Shown here one piece after another: positions 16,875 to 25,711 of a stretch of DNA of 64,000 nt. Each line of letters opens with the position of its first letter. Positions within the stretch are counted from its first letter, which is position 1. This stretch comes from Streptomyces sp. 35G-GA-8 (GTDB taxonomy: Bacteria; Actinomycetota; Actinomycetes; Streptomycetales; Streptomycetaceae). The translations under genes and the position numbers were made by a program. The stretch covers positions 124,001 to 188,000 of the forward strand of contig NZ_JAMHJQ010000013.1 of the NCBI RefSeq assembly GCF_023534745.1, in the 5' to 3' direction. The notes below the pieces were generated by a model that was not told the DNA's origin, searched no databases, and saw only the letters and a list, made by a program, of their open reading frames with translations.

Positions 16875-19800
16875 CTACGAGCCCAGGATCGTCGCCAGGA
16901 ACTCGCCCGTCCACGCGAGCAGTTCGCGTCCCACGACCGGCTTGCCGCCGATCTTCCCGCTCGTCGGGCGCGGTACCAGGATCTGGTGCGCCGGCGCCTT
17001 GATGACCGTACGGGGATAGAGCCGCTTCAGGCGCAGTTCCTGCGACTCCCGCAGCTCCACCGGCGCGAAACGGATGTTCGCGCCCTGGAGCACGATCTCG
17101 CCCACGCCGCACGCCCGCGAGAGCATCCGCAGCCCCGCCACCAGCAGCAGATTCTCCACCGGCTCCGGGAGCTTGCCGTAGCGGTCGGTCAGCTCCTCGC
17201 GGACCGCCGCGATGTCCGCCTCCGTGTTGGCCGAGGCGATCGCGCGGTACGCCTGGAGCCGCAGCCGCTCGCCCGGCGCGTACTCGTGCGGGACATGCGC
17301 GTCGACCGGCAGCTCGATCTTGACCTCCAGCGGCGGCGCCTCCTCCACCCCGCCCTCGATGGAGGCGCGGTAGTCGGCGACCGCCTCGCCCACCATCCGT
17401 ACATACAGATCGAATCCGACCCCCGCGATATGACCGGACTGCTCGCCGCCGAGCAGATTGCCCGCGCCGCGGATCTCCAGGTCCTTCATCGCGACATACA
17501 TGCCCGCGCCCATCTCCGTGTGCTGGGCGATCGTCGCGAGGCGCTCATGGGCGGTCTCCGTCAGCGGCTTCTCCGGCGGGTAGAGGAAGTACGCGTAGCC
17601 GCGCTCCCGGCCACGCCCCACCCGGCCCCGCAGCTGGTGCAGCTGCGAGAGGCCGAAGTTGTCGCCGCGCTCCACGATCAGGGTGTTGGCGTTGGAGATG
17701 TCGATCCCGGACTCGACGATCGTCGTGGAGACCAGGACGTCGAATCTCTTCTCCCAGAAGTCGACCACGACCTGCTCCAGCGCGCTCTCGCCCATCTGGC
17801 CGTGCGCCGTCGCGATCCGCGCCTCGGGGACGATCTCGCGCAGCCGCGCCGCCGCCCGGTCGATCGACTCCACGCGGTTGTGGATATAGAAGACCTGGCC
17901 CTCGCGCAGCAGTTCACGCCGGACGGCCGCGCCGATCTGCTTCTGCTCGTAGGGGCCGACGAAGGTCAGCACCGGATGGCGCTCCTCCGGCGGCGTGGTG
18001 ATCGTCGACATCTCGCGGATGCCCGTGACGGCCATTTCGAGCGTACGGGGGATGGGTGTCGCGGACATGGTGAGGACATCGACATTGGCGCGCAGCTTCT
18101 TCAGCTGTTCCTTGTGCTCCACGCCGAACCGCTGCTCCTCGTCCACGATGACAAGCCCCAGGTCCTTGAACCTGGTCTCGGACGAGAAGAGCCGGTGCGT
18201 ACCGATGACGATGTCGACCGCGCCCTCCCGCAGTCCCTGGAGCGTCGCCTTCGCCTCCGCGTCCGACTGGAAGCGGGACAGCGCCTTCACGGCGACCGGG
18301 AACTGCGAGTACCGCTCGGAGAAGGTGCCGAAGTGCTGCTGCACCAGCAGCGTCGTGGGGACGAGGACCGCGACCTGCTTGCCGTCCTGGACCGCCTTGA
18401 AGGCCGCCCGTACGGCGATCTCCGTCTTGCCGTAGCCGACGTCGCCACAGATCAGCCGGTCCATCGGGACCGTCTTCTCCATGTCCTCCTTGACCTCGGC
18501 GATGGTGGAGAGCTGGTCGGGCGTCTCCACATACGGGAACGCGTCCTCCAGCTCCCGCTGCCAGGGGGTGTCGGGGCCGAAGGCATGGCCGGGGGCCGCC
18601 ATCCGCGCCGAGTAGAGCTTGATCAGGTCGGCGGCGATCTCCTTGACCGCCTTCTTGGCGCGCGCCTTGGTCTTCGTCCAGTCCGCGCCGCCGAGACGGT
18701 GCAGCGTCGGAGCCTCGCCACCCACGTACTTGGTGACCTGTTCCAGCTGGTCGGTGGGGATGTAGAGGCGGTCGCCCGGCTGGCCGCGCTTGGCCGGGGC
18801 GTACTCGACGAGCAGATACTCCCGGGTCGCGCCCTGCACCGTGCGCTGCACCATCTCGACATAGCGGCCGACGCCGTGCTGCTCGTGGACGATGTAGTCG
18901 CCCGTCTCCAGCGTGAGCGGATCGATGGTCTTGCGGCGCTTGGCCGGCATCCGGGCGCCGTCCTTGCCCGCCGCCTTCTGGCCGGAGAGATCGGTCTCGG
19001 TGAGCACGGCGAGCTTGAGGTCCGGGTCCACGAAGCCGTAGTCGATCGAGCCGCACGCGACATGGACGACGGACGGGCCGATCTCCTCCAGACCGCGGGC
19101 GGTGCGGGCCCCGGGGGTGTCGAGCCTGGCCGGGATGCCCTCGCCGCCCAGGACCTCGACCGTACGGGCGGCCGTGCCGTGCCCCTCCGTGACGAAGACC
19201 GTACGCCAGCCGTCCGCCAGCCAGCCCTTGGTGTCGGCGAGCGCGCGTGCGGTGTCGCCGCGGTACGACTCCGGGGCGTGCATCCCCAGCGTGATGGCCT
19301 CGCCCGAGGCGTCCTCCAGCTCCTCGTCCACGGCGAACGGGGAGACCGACCACCACATCATGCCCAGCTCACGGGCGTGCTCCCGGATGTCCGCGATGCC
19401 CCGCAGCGAGGCCGCGCCGACATCGATCGGGGCCTCGCCGCCGTCGGCGCTCGCCGCCCAGGACGCCTGGAGGAACTCCTGGCTCGTCGCCACCAGGTCC
19501 GCCGCCCGGGTCCGTACCCGCTCGGGATCGCAGACCAGCGCCATCGAACCGGCGGGCAGGACGTCGAGCAGGAGCTCCATGTCGTCGACGAGGACCGGCG
19601 CCAGGGACTCCATGCCCTCGACCGCGATCCCCTCCGCGATCTTGCCCAGCAGCTCGCCCAGCTCCGGATGCAGCTCCGCGAGCGCGGCGGCCCGCTCCCG
19701 TACCTCGGGGGTGAGCAGCAGCTCCCGGCAGGGCGGCGCCCACAGTCCGTGTTCGGCCACCTCCAGGGAGCGCTGGTCGGCCACCTTGAAGTAACGGATC

Positions 19801-20435
19801 TCCTCGACGTCGTCGCCCCAGAACTCCACCCGCAGGGGGTGCTCCTCGGTGGGCGGGAAAACATCCAGGATGCCGCCGCGCACGGCGAACTCGCCGCGCT
19901 TCTCGACCAGCTCCACCCTGGCGTACGCGGCGGCGGCCAGCGCTTCCGTGATCCCGTTCAGATCGGCGCTCTCGCCGCTGCGCAGCGCGACGGGCTCCAG
20001 CTCGCCGAGCCCCTTGACCTGCGGCTGGAGTACGGAGCGTACGGGCGCGACCACCACGCTGACCGGGCCGGCCGTGGGGTCGTCCTTCGCCGGGTGCGCG
20101 AGCCGGCGCAGCACGGCGAGCCTGCGGCCCACGGTGTCGGAGCGGGGCGAGAGCCGCTCGTGCGGCAGGGTCTCCCACGACGGGTACTCGACGACGGTGT
20201 CCGGGTCGAGCAGCGAGCGCAGGGCCGCCGCCAGGTCCTCGGCCTCCCGCCCGGTGGCGGTCACGGCCAGCACGGGCCGCCCGGCCTCGCGCGCCAGCGC
20301 GGCCACCGCGAAGGGCCGCGCCGCGGGCGGTCCGACGAGGTCGATGTGCGGGCGGTGACCCTCGGTGGCGGCCTTCACCGCTTCGGCGAGCGCCGGGTCA
20401 CGTACGACGGCGTCCAGCAGACCGTGCAGGCTCAT
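16875..20435 (-). CDS. mfd: Transcription-repair coupling factor
   Basis: This is a 1186-residue cytoplasmic DNA translocase that removes stalled RNA polymerase from lesions and recruits UvrA. The N-terminal third is UvrB-like ([30 protein letters not shown]). A CarD-like RNA-polymerase-interacting domain is at about 505-580 ([14 protein letters not shown]). The helicase part has Walker [11 protein letters not shown] near residue 660, the DEEQ box in [18 protein letters not shown] and the TSATPIPRT motif. The C-terminus carries the TRCF domain. I chose the ATG at 20435 ([11 protein letters not shown]), which gives the family's usual N-terminus; in-frame starts extend upstream (MEPPF precedes it by 5 codons). 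The Shine-Dalgarno is poor at every candidate. Confidence 0.97.
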   Translation of the reverse strand: MSLHGLLDAVVRDPALAEAVKAATEGHRPHIDLVGPPAARPFAVAALAREAGRPVLAVTATGREAEDLAAALRSLLDPDTVVEYPSWETLPHERLSPRSDTVGRRLAVLRRLAHPAKDDPTAGPVSVVVAPVRSVLQPQVKGLGELEPVALRSGESADLNGITEALAAAAYARVELVEKRGEFAVRGGILDVFPPTEEHPLRVEFWGDDVEEIRYFKVADQRSLEVAEHGLWAPPCRELLLTPEVRERAAALAELHPELGELLGKIAEGIAVEGMESLAPVLVDDMELLLDVLPAGSMALVCDPERVRTRAADLVATSQEFLQASWAASADGGEAPIDVGAASLRGIADIREHARELGMMWWSVSPFAVDEELEDASGEAITLGMHAPESYRGDTARALADTKGWLADGWRTVFVTEGHGTAARTVEVLGGEGIPARLDTPGARTARGLEEIGPSVVHVACGSIDYGFVDPDLKLAVLTETDLSGQKAAGKDGARMPAKRRKTIDPLTLETGDYIVHEQHGVGRYVEMVQRTVQGATREYLLVEYAPAKRGQPGDRLYIPTDQLEQVTKYVGGEAPTLHRLGGADWTKTKARAKKAVKEIAADLIKLYSARMAAPGHAFGPDTPWQRELEDAFPYVETPDQLSTIAEVKEDMEKTVPMDRLICGDVGYGKTEIAVRAAFKAVQDGKQVAVLVPTTLLVQQHFGTFSERYSQFPVAVKALSRFQSDAEAKATLQGLREGAVDIVIGTHRLFSSETRFKDLGLVIVDEEQRFGVEHKEQLKKLRANVDVLTMSATPIPRTLEMAVTGIREMSTITTPPEERHPVLTFVGPYEQKQIGAAVRRELLREGQVFYIHNRVESIDRAAARLREIVPEARIATAHGQMGESALEQVVVDFWEKRFDVLVSTTIVESGIDISNANTLIVERGDNFGLSQLHQLRGRVGRGRERGYAYFLYPPEKPLTETAHERLATIAQHTEMGAGMYVAMKDLEIRGAGNLLGGEQSGHIAGVGFDLYVRMVGEAVADYRASIEGGVEEAPPLEVKIELPVDAHVPHEYAPGERLRLQAYRAIASANTEADIAAVREELTDRYGKLPEPVENLLLVAGLRMLSRACGVGEIVLQGANIRFAPVELRESQELRLKRLYPRTVIKAPAHQILVPRPTSGKIGGKPVVGRELLAWTGEFLATILGS

Positions 20436-20693
20436 GAAGGGGGGTTCCATCCAGATCCGAGATCGAGCGGGCGAACAGTGCGGGCAACGCAAGGGACCCG
20501 ACACGTCTCACGGGCCGGGGGTTCTCCAGCGTACGACGCCGGTGTGACACCCGGGACCGGAAGCCGACCGGAGCGGGGCCGGCGACGGGAACCAGGAATG
20601 CTCGAACCCGTACGTTCATTGAAGGAAGCACGGGACGCGGGCCGTGACCGGCGCGCGTCCGACGCCGGATTCCGACGATGGGATGGGGTCAAC

Positions 20694-21140
20694 ATGCCTC
20701 TTGAGGGTGAGTACGAGCCCAGCACGCTGCCGATGGCACGCGAGCAGGTCGAGTTGTACGAGGGCTCGGGCGGTAAGAAGGGGACGACACTGAACGGCCT
20801 GCCGGTCATCGTCCTCACCACCCGGGGCGCGAAGAGCGGCAAGATCCGCAAGAGCCCGCTGATGCGGGTGGAGCACGAGGGTGTGTACGCGGCGGTCGGG
20901 TCCATGGGCGGCGCCCCCAAGCACCCGGTCTGGTACCACAACCTCGTGGCCGACCCCCGGGCGGAGCTCCAGGACGGCCCGGAGCGCCAGGACATGATCG
21001 CCCGCGAGGTCACCGGGGACGAGAAGACCCTGTGGTGGAAGCGCGCGGTCGAGGCGTTCCCGCCGTACGCCGAGTACCAGACGAAGACGGACCGTGAGAT
21101 ACCCGTCTTCCTCCTGGAGCCGTCACCCACGCCCCACTGA
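20694..21140 (+). CDS. Deazaflavin (F420)-dependent nitroreductase-family protein
   Basis: This is a 148-residue cytoplasmic protein of the DUF385/Ddn family, which binds coenzyme F420 in a split beta-barrel. The hallmark segments are visible: [42 protein letters not shown] and VFLLEP at the end. Members reduce quinones, nitro compounds and other xenobiotics. Length matches the family. The start is the ATG at 20694 behind a weak GGATGGGG. It is divergent from mfd across 258 bases and is followed by a strong hairpin. A 17-base tandem duplication spans its stop codon. Confidence 0.88.
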   Translation: MPLEGEYEPSTLPMAREQVELYEGSGGKKGTTLNGLPVIVLTTRGAKSGKIRKSPLMRVEHEGVYAAVGSMGGAPKHPVWYHNLVADPRAELQDGPERQDMIAREVTGDEKTLWWKRAVEAFPPYAEYQTKTDREIPVFLLEPSPTPH

Positions 21141-21169
21141 CCGGCCGCCCCCACTGACCGGCCGCCCCC
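21132..21169. repeat. 17-base tandem duplication across a stop codon
   Basis: The segment CCCCACTGACCGGCCGC is repeated immediately with period 17 (first copy from 21132, second from 21149). The TGA in the first copy is the stop of the deazaflavin-dependent reductase gene, so a second in-sequence copy of the gene's end lies just downstream. Confidence 0.85.
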
Positions 21170-21199
21170 GGTGCCCCGGGCCCGCCCCGGGGCACCGGG
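21167..21199 (+). terminator. Strong hairpin terminator
   Basis: Arms CCCGGTGCCCCGGG (21167-21180) and CCCGGGGCACCGGG (21186-21199) form a perfect 14-base stem with a 5-base loop, 27 bases after the reductase stop codon. There is no T-run, as is common in Streptomyces. Confidence 0.75.
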
Positions 21200-21264
21200 A
21201 TGTCCCGAAACCCCACGGATGAGTGATCCGAGAGGAAACGATACCGTCGCACGCACGTCGGCGA

Positions 21265-21302
21265 TATCATTTCAGTCTCACGCGTGGAGTCTCACGCGCG
21301 GA
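21265..21302 (+). promoter_or_regulatory. Probable vapBC promoter and tandem operator repeats
   Basis: A TATCAT hexamer (21265-21270) could be the -10 box. It is followed by two adjacent 14-base repeats, GTCTCACGCGTGGA and GTCTCACGCGCGGA (21275-21302), that differ at one base and would cover the transcription start. They end 28 bases before the antitoxin start. Autoregulation by the VapB-VapC complex is the family norm; binding here is inferred. Confidence 0.5.
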
Positions 21303-21330
21303 GGGAAGGCAGAGGGAAGAAGGAGAGGCC

Positions 21331-21564
21331 ATGTCTCGCACCGTTATCGATCTCGACGACGAGATCGTCGAGGAAGCCATGCGGCTGTACGACACCAAGA
21401 CCAAAGCGGCAGCCGTACGCGCCGCCATGGAGGATGCCGTGAAACGGCGTCTGCGTCAGGAGTTCGCCGATGCCGTGAAGTCCGGGGAACTCGACTTCAG
21501 CGAGATCATCGAGAACACCGGCCCGGCCGGCTCTCGCCCCCGGGACCGGAAGACCGCCGCGTGA
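21331..21564 (+). CDS. VapB-type antitoxin (ribbon-helix-helix)
   Basis: This is a 77-residue protein starting SRTVIDLDDEIVEEAMRLYD, the signature N-terminus of type II antitoxins (VapB/MazE-like) with a ribbon-helix-helix DNA-binding fold that also wraps the toxin with its C-terminal helix. An AGGAG sits 6 bases before the ATG. The last four bases overlap the toxin gene (GTGA), so the pair is translationally coupled. Its tandem-repeat upstream region suggests autoregulation. It probably neutralises the PIN-domain toxin encoded next. Confidence 0.88.
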   Translation: MSRTVIDLDDEIVEEAMRLYDTKTKAAAVRAAMEDAVKRRLRQEFADAVKSGELDFSEIIENTGPAGSRPRDRKTAA

Positions 21565-21977
21565 GCGTCTTCCTCGCGGACAAGTCGGCCCTGGCCCGCT
21601 GGGGACAGCCCGCGGTGAGCGAGGTGCTGGACGACCTGAATGACCGTGGCCTCCTGACGACCTGCGCGGTCGTCGAGTACGAGATGGTCTACAGCGCGCG
21701 CACCAAACAGGACGCCTCCCGCATCCACCTCAGCCTCCGCGGATTCGACTACTCACCCTGCAACGACGAGGAGCACGAGCGTGCCCTGTGGCTCCAGCGC
21801 GAGGCCCTGCGCCGGGGCTTCCATCGGGCGCTCTCCCTCTCCGACGTGCTGATCGCCGCCGTGGCGGAACGGCGCGGCCTGACGGTGCTGCACTATGACG
21901 GCGACTTCGACATGATCCGTGAGATCACCGGCCAGACCATGCGCTGGGTGGTCGATCCCGGGACCGCGGACCGGTAG
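21561..21977 (+). CDS. PIN-domain toxin, VapC family
   Basis: This is a 138-residue PIN-domain ribonuclease. The expected acidic residues are present: Asp7 (FLADKSAL), Glu39 or Glu41 in the middle, Asp95 (SLSDVLIAAVAERRG) and Asp113/Asp115 (YDGDFD), which would hold Mg2+. VapC toxins cut tRNA or rRNA and stop translation when the antitoxin is lost. The GTG start overlaps the antitoxin stop by four bases. The first 7 residues (MSVFLAD) fit the family start. Its 3' end overlaps the convergent gene at 21925-22266 by 53 bases. The system looks intact. Confidence 0.88.
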   Translation: MSVFLADKSALARWGQPAVSEVLDDLNDRGLLTTCAVVEYEMVYSARTKQDASRIHLSLRGFDYSPCNDEEHERALWLQREALRRGFHRALSLSDVLIAAVAERRGLTVLHYDGDFDMIREITGQTMRWVVDPGTADR

Positions 21978-22266
21978 GCGCCCCTGTCCGAGGCAAACAG
22001 TCCTCCGCCCGCCCGAAGTACCGCGCGGCATATTCCGGCGACGCGAGACTCCACCGGCTGCCGCTCCCGGGCTGGATCACCTCGGCCCCTCCGCCCTCGT
22101 GGGCGAGGCCCCAGGCGGCGGCCACCGCGTCCGCGTCCTTGGTACCGGCACGGTACTCGACAACGACGGCGAAGAGCCGGGGCGCGGTGTCGCGTACGAG
22201 TTCGTACACTTCCTGATCGAAATCGACCGGCTCCAGGGCAGGGTCCTGCGGCGATACGGTCGGCAT
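21925..22266 (-). CDS. Conserved hypothetical protein of Streptomyces
   Basis: This is a 113-residue cytoplasmic protein (MPTVSPQDPALEPVDFDQEVYELV...). I recognise the pattern FDQEVYELV..TAPRLFAVVVEY followed by AAWGLA and a segment SRWSLASPEYAARYF as a frequent Streptomyces hypothetical found beside XRE/DUF397 genes, but its function is unknown. The ATG at 22266 is divergent from the decayed XRE regulator, as in other copies of this gene set. The last 18 codons overlap the vapC-like gene on the other strand, and the tail GPRSRDRPPSAWSGR may be an extended or altered C-terminus. Confidence 0.7.
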   Translation of the reverse strand: MPTVSPQDPALEPVDFDQEVYELVRDTAPRLFAVVVEYRAGTKDADAVAAAWGLAHEGGGAEVIQPGSGSRWSLASPEYAARYFGRAEDCLPRTGAPTGPRSRDRPPSAWSGR

Positions 22267-22326
22267 GGAATTCCCCTTGTCTGTACGGAGGGTGCACCTG
22301 TGGGCAGCACGGCCGGCTGATGTAGC

Positions 22327-22799
22327 GTGCTGCCCACCGCACCCTCATCGCCAGGACTCCGTGAGTCGGCGGACCTGTCCGCAACTCAGGCCGGTGCACT
22401 TCATGGCACCTCTCAACCGCGCGTCAGCAGCATCGAGTCGGGAAGCTACGCGGTGAGCGCGGACCGGGTCCGGGCGATGGCCCGTAGCTACACCTGCTCG
22501 GACGAGGCACTGATCGAAGCACTCGCGGAGATGACAGGGGGACGGACGCGCGGCTGGTGGGACGAGTACCGCGACATCCTTCCGTCCGACACCCTCGATC
22601 TGGCGGAGCTGGAACACCACGCGACGGCGATGCGCACCACATCCGTGATCCAACGGACCACGGCGCCGGATTCCTTGATAATCAGCCGCAGTTGGTGAAA
22701 AACCGGACCTTTCTGGACCGCATGGAGAGCTGTAGCCTCACAGCAGCGGAGTCACAGGATCTGATCCGCCAGGTCGCAGAAGACATCCGAGAAAGGTAA
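22327..22799 (+). pseudogene. Decayed XRE-family regulator (HTH-DUF5753) with internal deletion
   Basis: The 5' frame (from the GTG at 22327) encodes a helix-turn-helix (LSATQAGALHGTSQPRVSSIE) and the start of the ligand-like region (ELEHHATAMRTTSVIQ), then stops at 22698 after 15 unrelated codons. The normal C-terminal end of the same family, FLDRMESCSLTAAESQDL..., reappears in another frame and ends at 22799. A full-length member is about 280 residues, so roughly 130-150 codons are missing between the two parts, with a frame change. The DNA-binding half might still be translated. The intact DUF397 partner gene follows 4 bases later. Confidence 0.75.
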
Positions 22800-22803
22800 G
22801 CGC

Positions 22804-23019
22804 GTGTCCGCCCTCAACTGGCAGAAGTCCTCTTTCAGCGGCGAAGCGAACGGCTGCGTCCACATCGCCGCAGCTGACGACGGTTCCATCAAGCTCCACG
22901 AGAGCGACGCCCCGGACGTCATCGTCACCACCACCCCCGAAAAGCTCCGCGCCTTCATCCTCGGCGTCAAAGCAGGCGAGTTCGACCACTTCGCCGACGA
23001 CCCCGGCACCGACGCCTGA
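22804..23019 (+). CDS. DUF397 domain protein
   Basis: This is a 71-residue protein of the DUF397 family (LNWQKSSFSGEANGCVHIA...), abundant in Streptomyces and almost always encoded right after an XRE-DUF5753 regulator, as here. WhiJ-type pairs of this kind influence development; one model treats them as regulator plus small modulator. The GTG start at 22804 follows GAAAGG. The partner regulator upstream is broken, so this copy may be orphaned or answer to a regulator elsewhere. Confidence 0.88.
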   Translation: MSALNWQKSSFSGEANGCVHIAAADDGSIKLHESDAPDVIVTTTPEKLRAFILGVKAGEFDHFADDPGTDA

Positions 23020-23088
23020 ACGAGCACAACGTGACCACGGGCGCCCGGACCATCGGGCCGTGGCTCGACACCACGCCCTGGGCCCTGT

Positions 23089-23561
23089 TCAGGAAGTCGC
23101 GGCAGTCCGACGTGGCAGCGGCCGGCCCAGATAGACGGTGAGCGGGTCGTCGGCGTAGTAGCCGAAGGCGGGGACCTCGGTGTAGCCGCAGGCGCGGTAC
23201 AGACCGATCGCCGCGGGGTGGCGCTGATTCGTCTCCAGGACGATCGTGAACGCGCCCGCACCCGCGGCCGAGTCCTCAGCCACTCCAGGACGGACCGGGA
23301 GTGTCCTCTCCCCCGCCGCTCGTCGACGACGTACATACGCTTGAGTTCCGCGCGCCCGTCCTCACGGAACCGCCAGCCGCCCATCGCGACGGGTACGGCG
23401 TTCTCGTACCCCACGGCGAACTCCCCACGGGGCGCCGAGAATTGCCCGGGTTCGACGGGACTGTCGTCCGGAGACCCGTAGATCCGCACGTACTCGGTCT
23501 GAAGGCGTGCGACCAAGGAGGAGACATGCGGATGTTCGTAGGGGCGGGAAACGATCTCCAT
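23089..23561 (-). pseudogene. GNAT acetyltransferase broken by a frameshift
   Basis: The first part, from the ATG at 23561 (GGAGG 8 bases upstream), encodes MEIVSRPYEHPHVSSL and runs to DERRGRGHSRSVLEWL. The rest of the acetyltransferase, AEDSAAGAGAFTIVLETNQ then AIGLYRACGYTEVPAFG, is in another frame and ends at 23089. The switch lies near 23276-23285. The acetyl-CoA loop RRGRGHSR is on one side and the C-terminal half on the other, so the enzyme is probably inactive unless the sequence has an error at this point. Confidence 0.7.
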
Positions 23562-23638
23562 GTCATCAACCTCCATGACCTTGGCTCATATCCGTCAGTC
23601 TTCCTCACACGAGACTGGACACCGATAGAGCACCGCTG

Positions 23639-23656
23639 TGCAATGGCACGCAATCG
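23639..23656 (+). promoter_or_regulatory. GCAAT direct repeats, putative operator
   Basis: The sequence TGCAATGGCACGCAATCG has two GCAAT blocks exactly 10 bases apart. It ends 21 bases before the start of the 103-residue gene. A matching element with the same 10-base period lies upstream of the 90-residue gene at 25338-25355 (14 of 18 bases identical). It may be the binding site of the XRE regulator encoded between them. Confidence 0.45.
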
Positions 23657-23677
23657 ACCTAGCACGGGGAGGACACC

Positions 23678-23989
23678 ATGCAACTTCGGTTCGTAGGGAT
23701 CGACCCGGACACGGGTACGTCCAACTCGCCAACGGTGTGGGTGCGGGAGGCGGCTGAGGAGCTGGTCTTTCAGGGATGGAAGGCTGACGCCGAACTGGAA
23801 GGGGAGTGCGCGGCGTTCCATGTGCCCGGCCACGCCGTGGGCATCCCCTCGGATGAGACTGTGGTCCGGATCCCCTTCCGGATGATTCCGATCTTGAGGG
23901 AGGCATGTGATGCGGCAGAGCGAGCAGCCCAGCTTCGAGGAGCTGATGACGGCGGCGACACGCACAGCTGTGCATCTGGAGATGCGTGA
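23678..23989 (+). CDS. Conserved hypothetical protein, first gene of the DUF6879-XRE locus
   Basis: This is a 103-residue protein (MQLRFVGIDPDTGTSNSPTVWVREAAEELVF...). The pattern FVG.DP..G....PTVWV.E.A.E.VFQGWKA and a second segment VVRIPFRMIPILREAC are familiar from a family of small Streptomyces proteins of unknown function, regularly followed by DUF6879 and XRE genes as here. GGGAGG lies 6 bases before the ATG. The frame overlaps the next gene by 80 bases, more than usual, so the last 20-25 residues (AQLRGADDGGDTHSCASGDA) may be an added tail. Putative GCAAT operator repeats lie just upstream. Confidence 0.75.
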   Translation: MQLRFVGIDPDTGTSNSPTVWVREAAEELVFQGWKADAELEGECAAFHVPGHAVGIPSDETVVRIPFRMIPILREACDAAERAAQLRGADDGGDTHSCASGDA

Positions 23990-24443
23990 CGCCTACGGGG
24001 TGAGCGACGAAGCCGAGGACTTCCGGCACTGGAAGCGAACCGGTGAACGTGACACCGACCCGTCCTCGGCGTACTGGGGGCCGTGGGTGGAGTTGGTACA
24101 AGACGCGGTCCGCAGGGGCGTCGAGGTCCGCCGTGTCCGTATCGTCTCCGAGCCGGTCTCCGAGTACATCAAGTACGAGCACGCGGGCAGTGTGGTCAAT
24201 ATCAAGGCCGGCGAAAGCGTGCGGTGGCTGCCGCGCCGACAGACATCCGGCCTGGCTCTGCCGGGCAACGATTTCTGGCTCTTTGACGAGAAGACAGTCC
24301 TCTTCAACCACTTCTCTGGTGACGGCGAGGCGTCTCCCGAAGGGCGGGAACTCCGTACTGATCCAGAAGTGGCAGAGCTGGCGACGCGGGCCTTCGACGC
24401 CGCCTGGACCCTCGCCACTCCCCACGACCAGTACAAGATCTGA
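23910..24443 (+). CDS. DUF6879 family protein
   Basis: This is a 177-residue protein with the DUF6879 pattern: FEELMTAATRTAVHLEMRDAYG, then HWKRTGE, VRRVRIVSEPVSEYIKYEH, WLPRR, and GNDFWLFDEKTVLFNHFSGDG. The function is unknown. The fold is probably alpha/beta and soluble, and the proteins occur next to XRE-DUF5753 regulators, sometimes fused or co-transcribed. I chose the ATG at 23910, 6 bases after GGGAGG; a GTG three bases earlier is possible. It overlaps the previous gene by 80 bases and precedes the regulator by 24 bases, so the three form an operon. Confidence 0.8.
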   Translation: MRQSEQPSFEELMTAATRTAVHLEMRDAYGVSDEAEDFRHWKRTGERDTDPSSAYWGPWVELVQDAVRRGVEVRRVRIVSEPVSEYIKYEHAGSVVNIKAGESVRWLPRRQTSGLALPGNDFWLFDEKTVLFNHFSGDGEASPEGRELRTDPEVAELATRAFDAAWTLATPHDQYKI

Positions 24444-24467
24444 GCACGATCGCAGGACAGCCGAGTC

Positions 24468-25319
24468 ATGTCTCACCCCATTTCGCTCAGCAGCGTCGAG
24501 GAAGCCCGCAGAGCCCTGGCGGGCCGACTGGGAGATATCCGAAAGGATGCTGGACTCACCGGACTTGAGTTGGCTGCCCTGTGCGGCTGGCATCCCTCGA
24601 AGCGGTCCCGGATCGAGAACGCTCGCACACGCCCGTCAGAGGAGGACATACGGTCCTGGTGCCGCGCCTGCGGCGCCGAGGACCGGATCGCTGACCTCAT
24701 CGCTTCCTCCCGTGATGCCGACACCATGTACCGGGAGTGGAAGCGGATTCACACCGGCGGACTCACAAGGGCGCAGAACTCTGTTGTACCCCTGTACCAG
24801 CGCACCCGGCACATGCGGGTGTACTGCTCGAATGTCATCCCTGGCCTGGTGCAGACAGTTGGGTACGCCAGCGCGCTCCTCAGCTCCATTGCCGAGTTCG
24901 AGAACGTCATGAACGACGCGGAAGAAGCCGCTATCGCACGGGTCGCGCGCTCAGAGGTCATCTACGACGCGGGCCGACGCTTCGCGATGCTCGTTGAGGA
25001 AGACGTCCTGTACTTCCGCTTCGGAGACTCGGAGGTCATGTCCCGACAGCTCACCTATCTGCTCTCGATCCTGGCGTTGCCCAACGTGTCCTTCGGGATC
25101 ATTCCCAGGGCCGCCATTCGGAAGATGTGGACGCTCGAAGGCTTCGTCATCTACGACGATGCACAAGTACAGGTCGAGACGTTGTCGGCGGACATGAACA
25201 TCACGCGGCCTGGTGAGATCACCGTGTATCTGCGCGCCTTCCGTGAGCTGTCCGGGATGGCCGTCCACGGCAGCGCCGCGAGGACCCTGATCCAGGAAGC
25301 GATCGACAGTCTGGGCTGA
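24468..25319 (+). CDS. XRE-family transcriptional regulator with DUF5753 domain
   Basis: This is a 283-residue regulator. An N-terminal helix-turn-helix (LAGRLGDIRKDAGLTG then LELAALCGWHPSKRSRIE, residues 16-52) is followed by the DUF5753 sensor-like domain (about 90-280) with YCSNVIPGLVQTVGYA, ARVARSEVIYD, and FGIIPR. In contrast to the decayed regulator at 22327 it is full length. The start is the ATG at 24468. It sits last in a three-gene operon, and the GCAAT repeats upstream of the operon and of the following gene are good candidates for its operators. The signal it senses is unknown. Confidence 0.88.
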   Translation: MSHPISLSSVEEARRALAGRLGDIRKDAGLTGLELAALCGWHPSKRSRIENARTRPSEEDIRSWCRACGAEDRIADLIASSRDADTMYREWKRIHTGGLTRAQNSVVPLYQRTRHMRVYCSNVIPGLVQTVGYASALLSSIAEFENVMNDAEEAAIARVARSEVIYDAGRRFAMLVEEDVLYFRFGDSEVMSRQLTYLLSILALPNVSFGIIPRAAIRKMWTLEGFVIYDDAQVQVETLSADMNITRPGEITVYLRAFRELSGMAVHGSAARTLIQEAIDSLG

Positions 25320-25337
25320 CATCCAAGGCTGGATTTC

Positions 25338-25361
25338 TGCAATCCCATGCAATCTCATTGC
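25338..25361 (+). promoter_or_regulatory. GCAAT repeats upstream of the 90-residue gene
   Basis: TGCAATCCCATGCAATCT repeats the block of 23639-23656 with the same 10-base spacing. It is followed at once by ATTGC, so the second GCAAT also forms the inverted repeat GCAAT-CTC-ATTGC (25349-25361). It lies about 65 bases before the ATG of the next gene. Confidence 0.45.
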
Positions 25362-25423
25362 TTGGGCAGCGTGCGGCTACCTACCTTCGAGACACGACCC
25401 GGCTCAACCTCGTGGAGGTATGC

Positions 25424-25696
25424 ATGAGCACAGCAGTCCAGTTGAGGACCCGTGATCCGCGGGTCATCCTCAACGCGTTACAAGACCGCGTTCCGCATCT
25501 CGTCCCGGATGTCGGCGTGGAAGACCTCTGGGAACGTGAGGTCCGGCTTCTGCTCCGGGACAGCGTGGCCGTCCGCAGCCTGGCCGAACGCATCCTCGGC
25601 CAGGGAGTCGCGTATCTCGTGACTGCCATGGAACTGTGGTCGGTCGATGCCTCCGACTGCTCACCGTGCGACGACAAGGTTCCGGACAGTCACTGA
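25424..25696 (+). CDS. 90-residue protein with C-terminal CxxC, unknown function
   Basis: I do not recognise a named family. Residues 1-70 are helical (DPRVILNALQDRVPHLV, DLWEREVRLLLRDSVAVRSL, YLVTAMELW). The last 15 residues are polar and contain Cys79-Ser-Pro-Cys82. GGAGG lies 7 bases before the ATG at 25424. A perfect-looking hairpin follows, then a methyltransferase gene. The tail could bind metal or act as a redox pair; a peptide precursor modified by the neighbour is possible but unsupported. GCAAT repeats upstream suggest joint control with the DUF6879-XRE operon. Confidence 0.6.
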   Translation: MSTAVQLRTRDPRVILNALQDRVPHLVPDVGVEDLWEREVRLLLRDSVAVRSLAERILGQGVAYLVTAMELWSVDASDCSPCDDKVPDSH

Positions 25697-25711
25697 CGTG
25701 GCCGTACCGGG

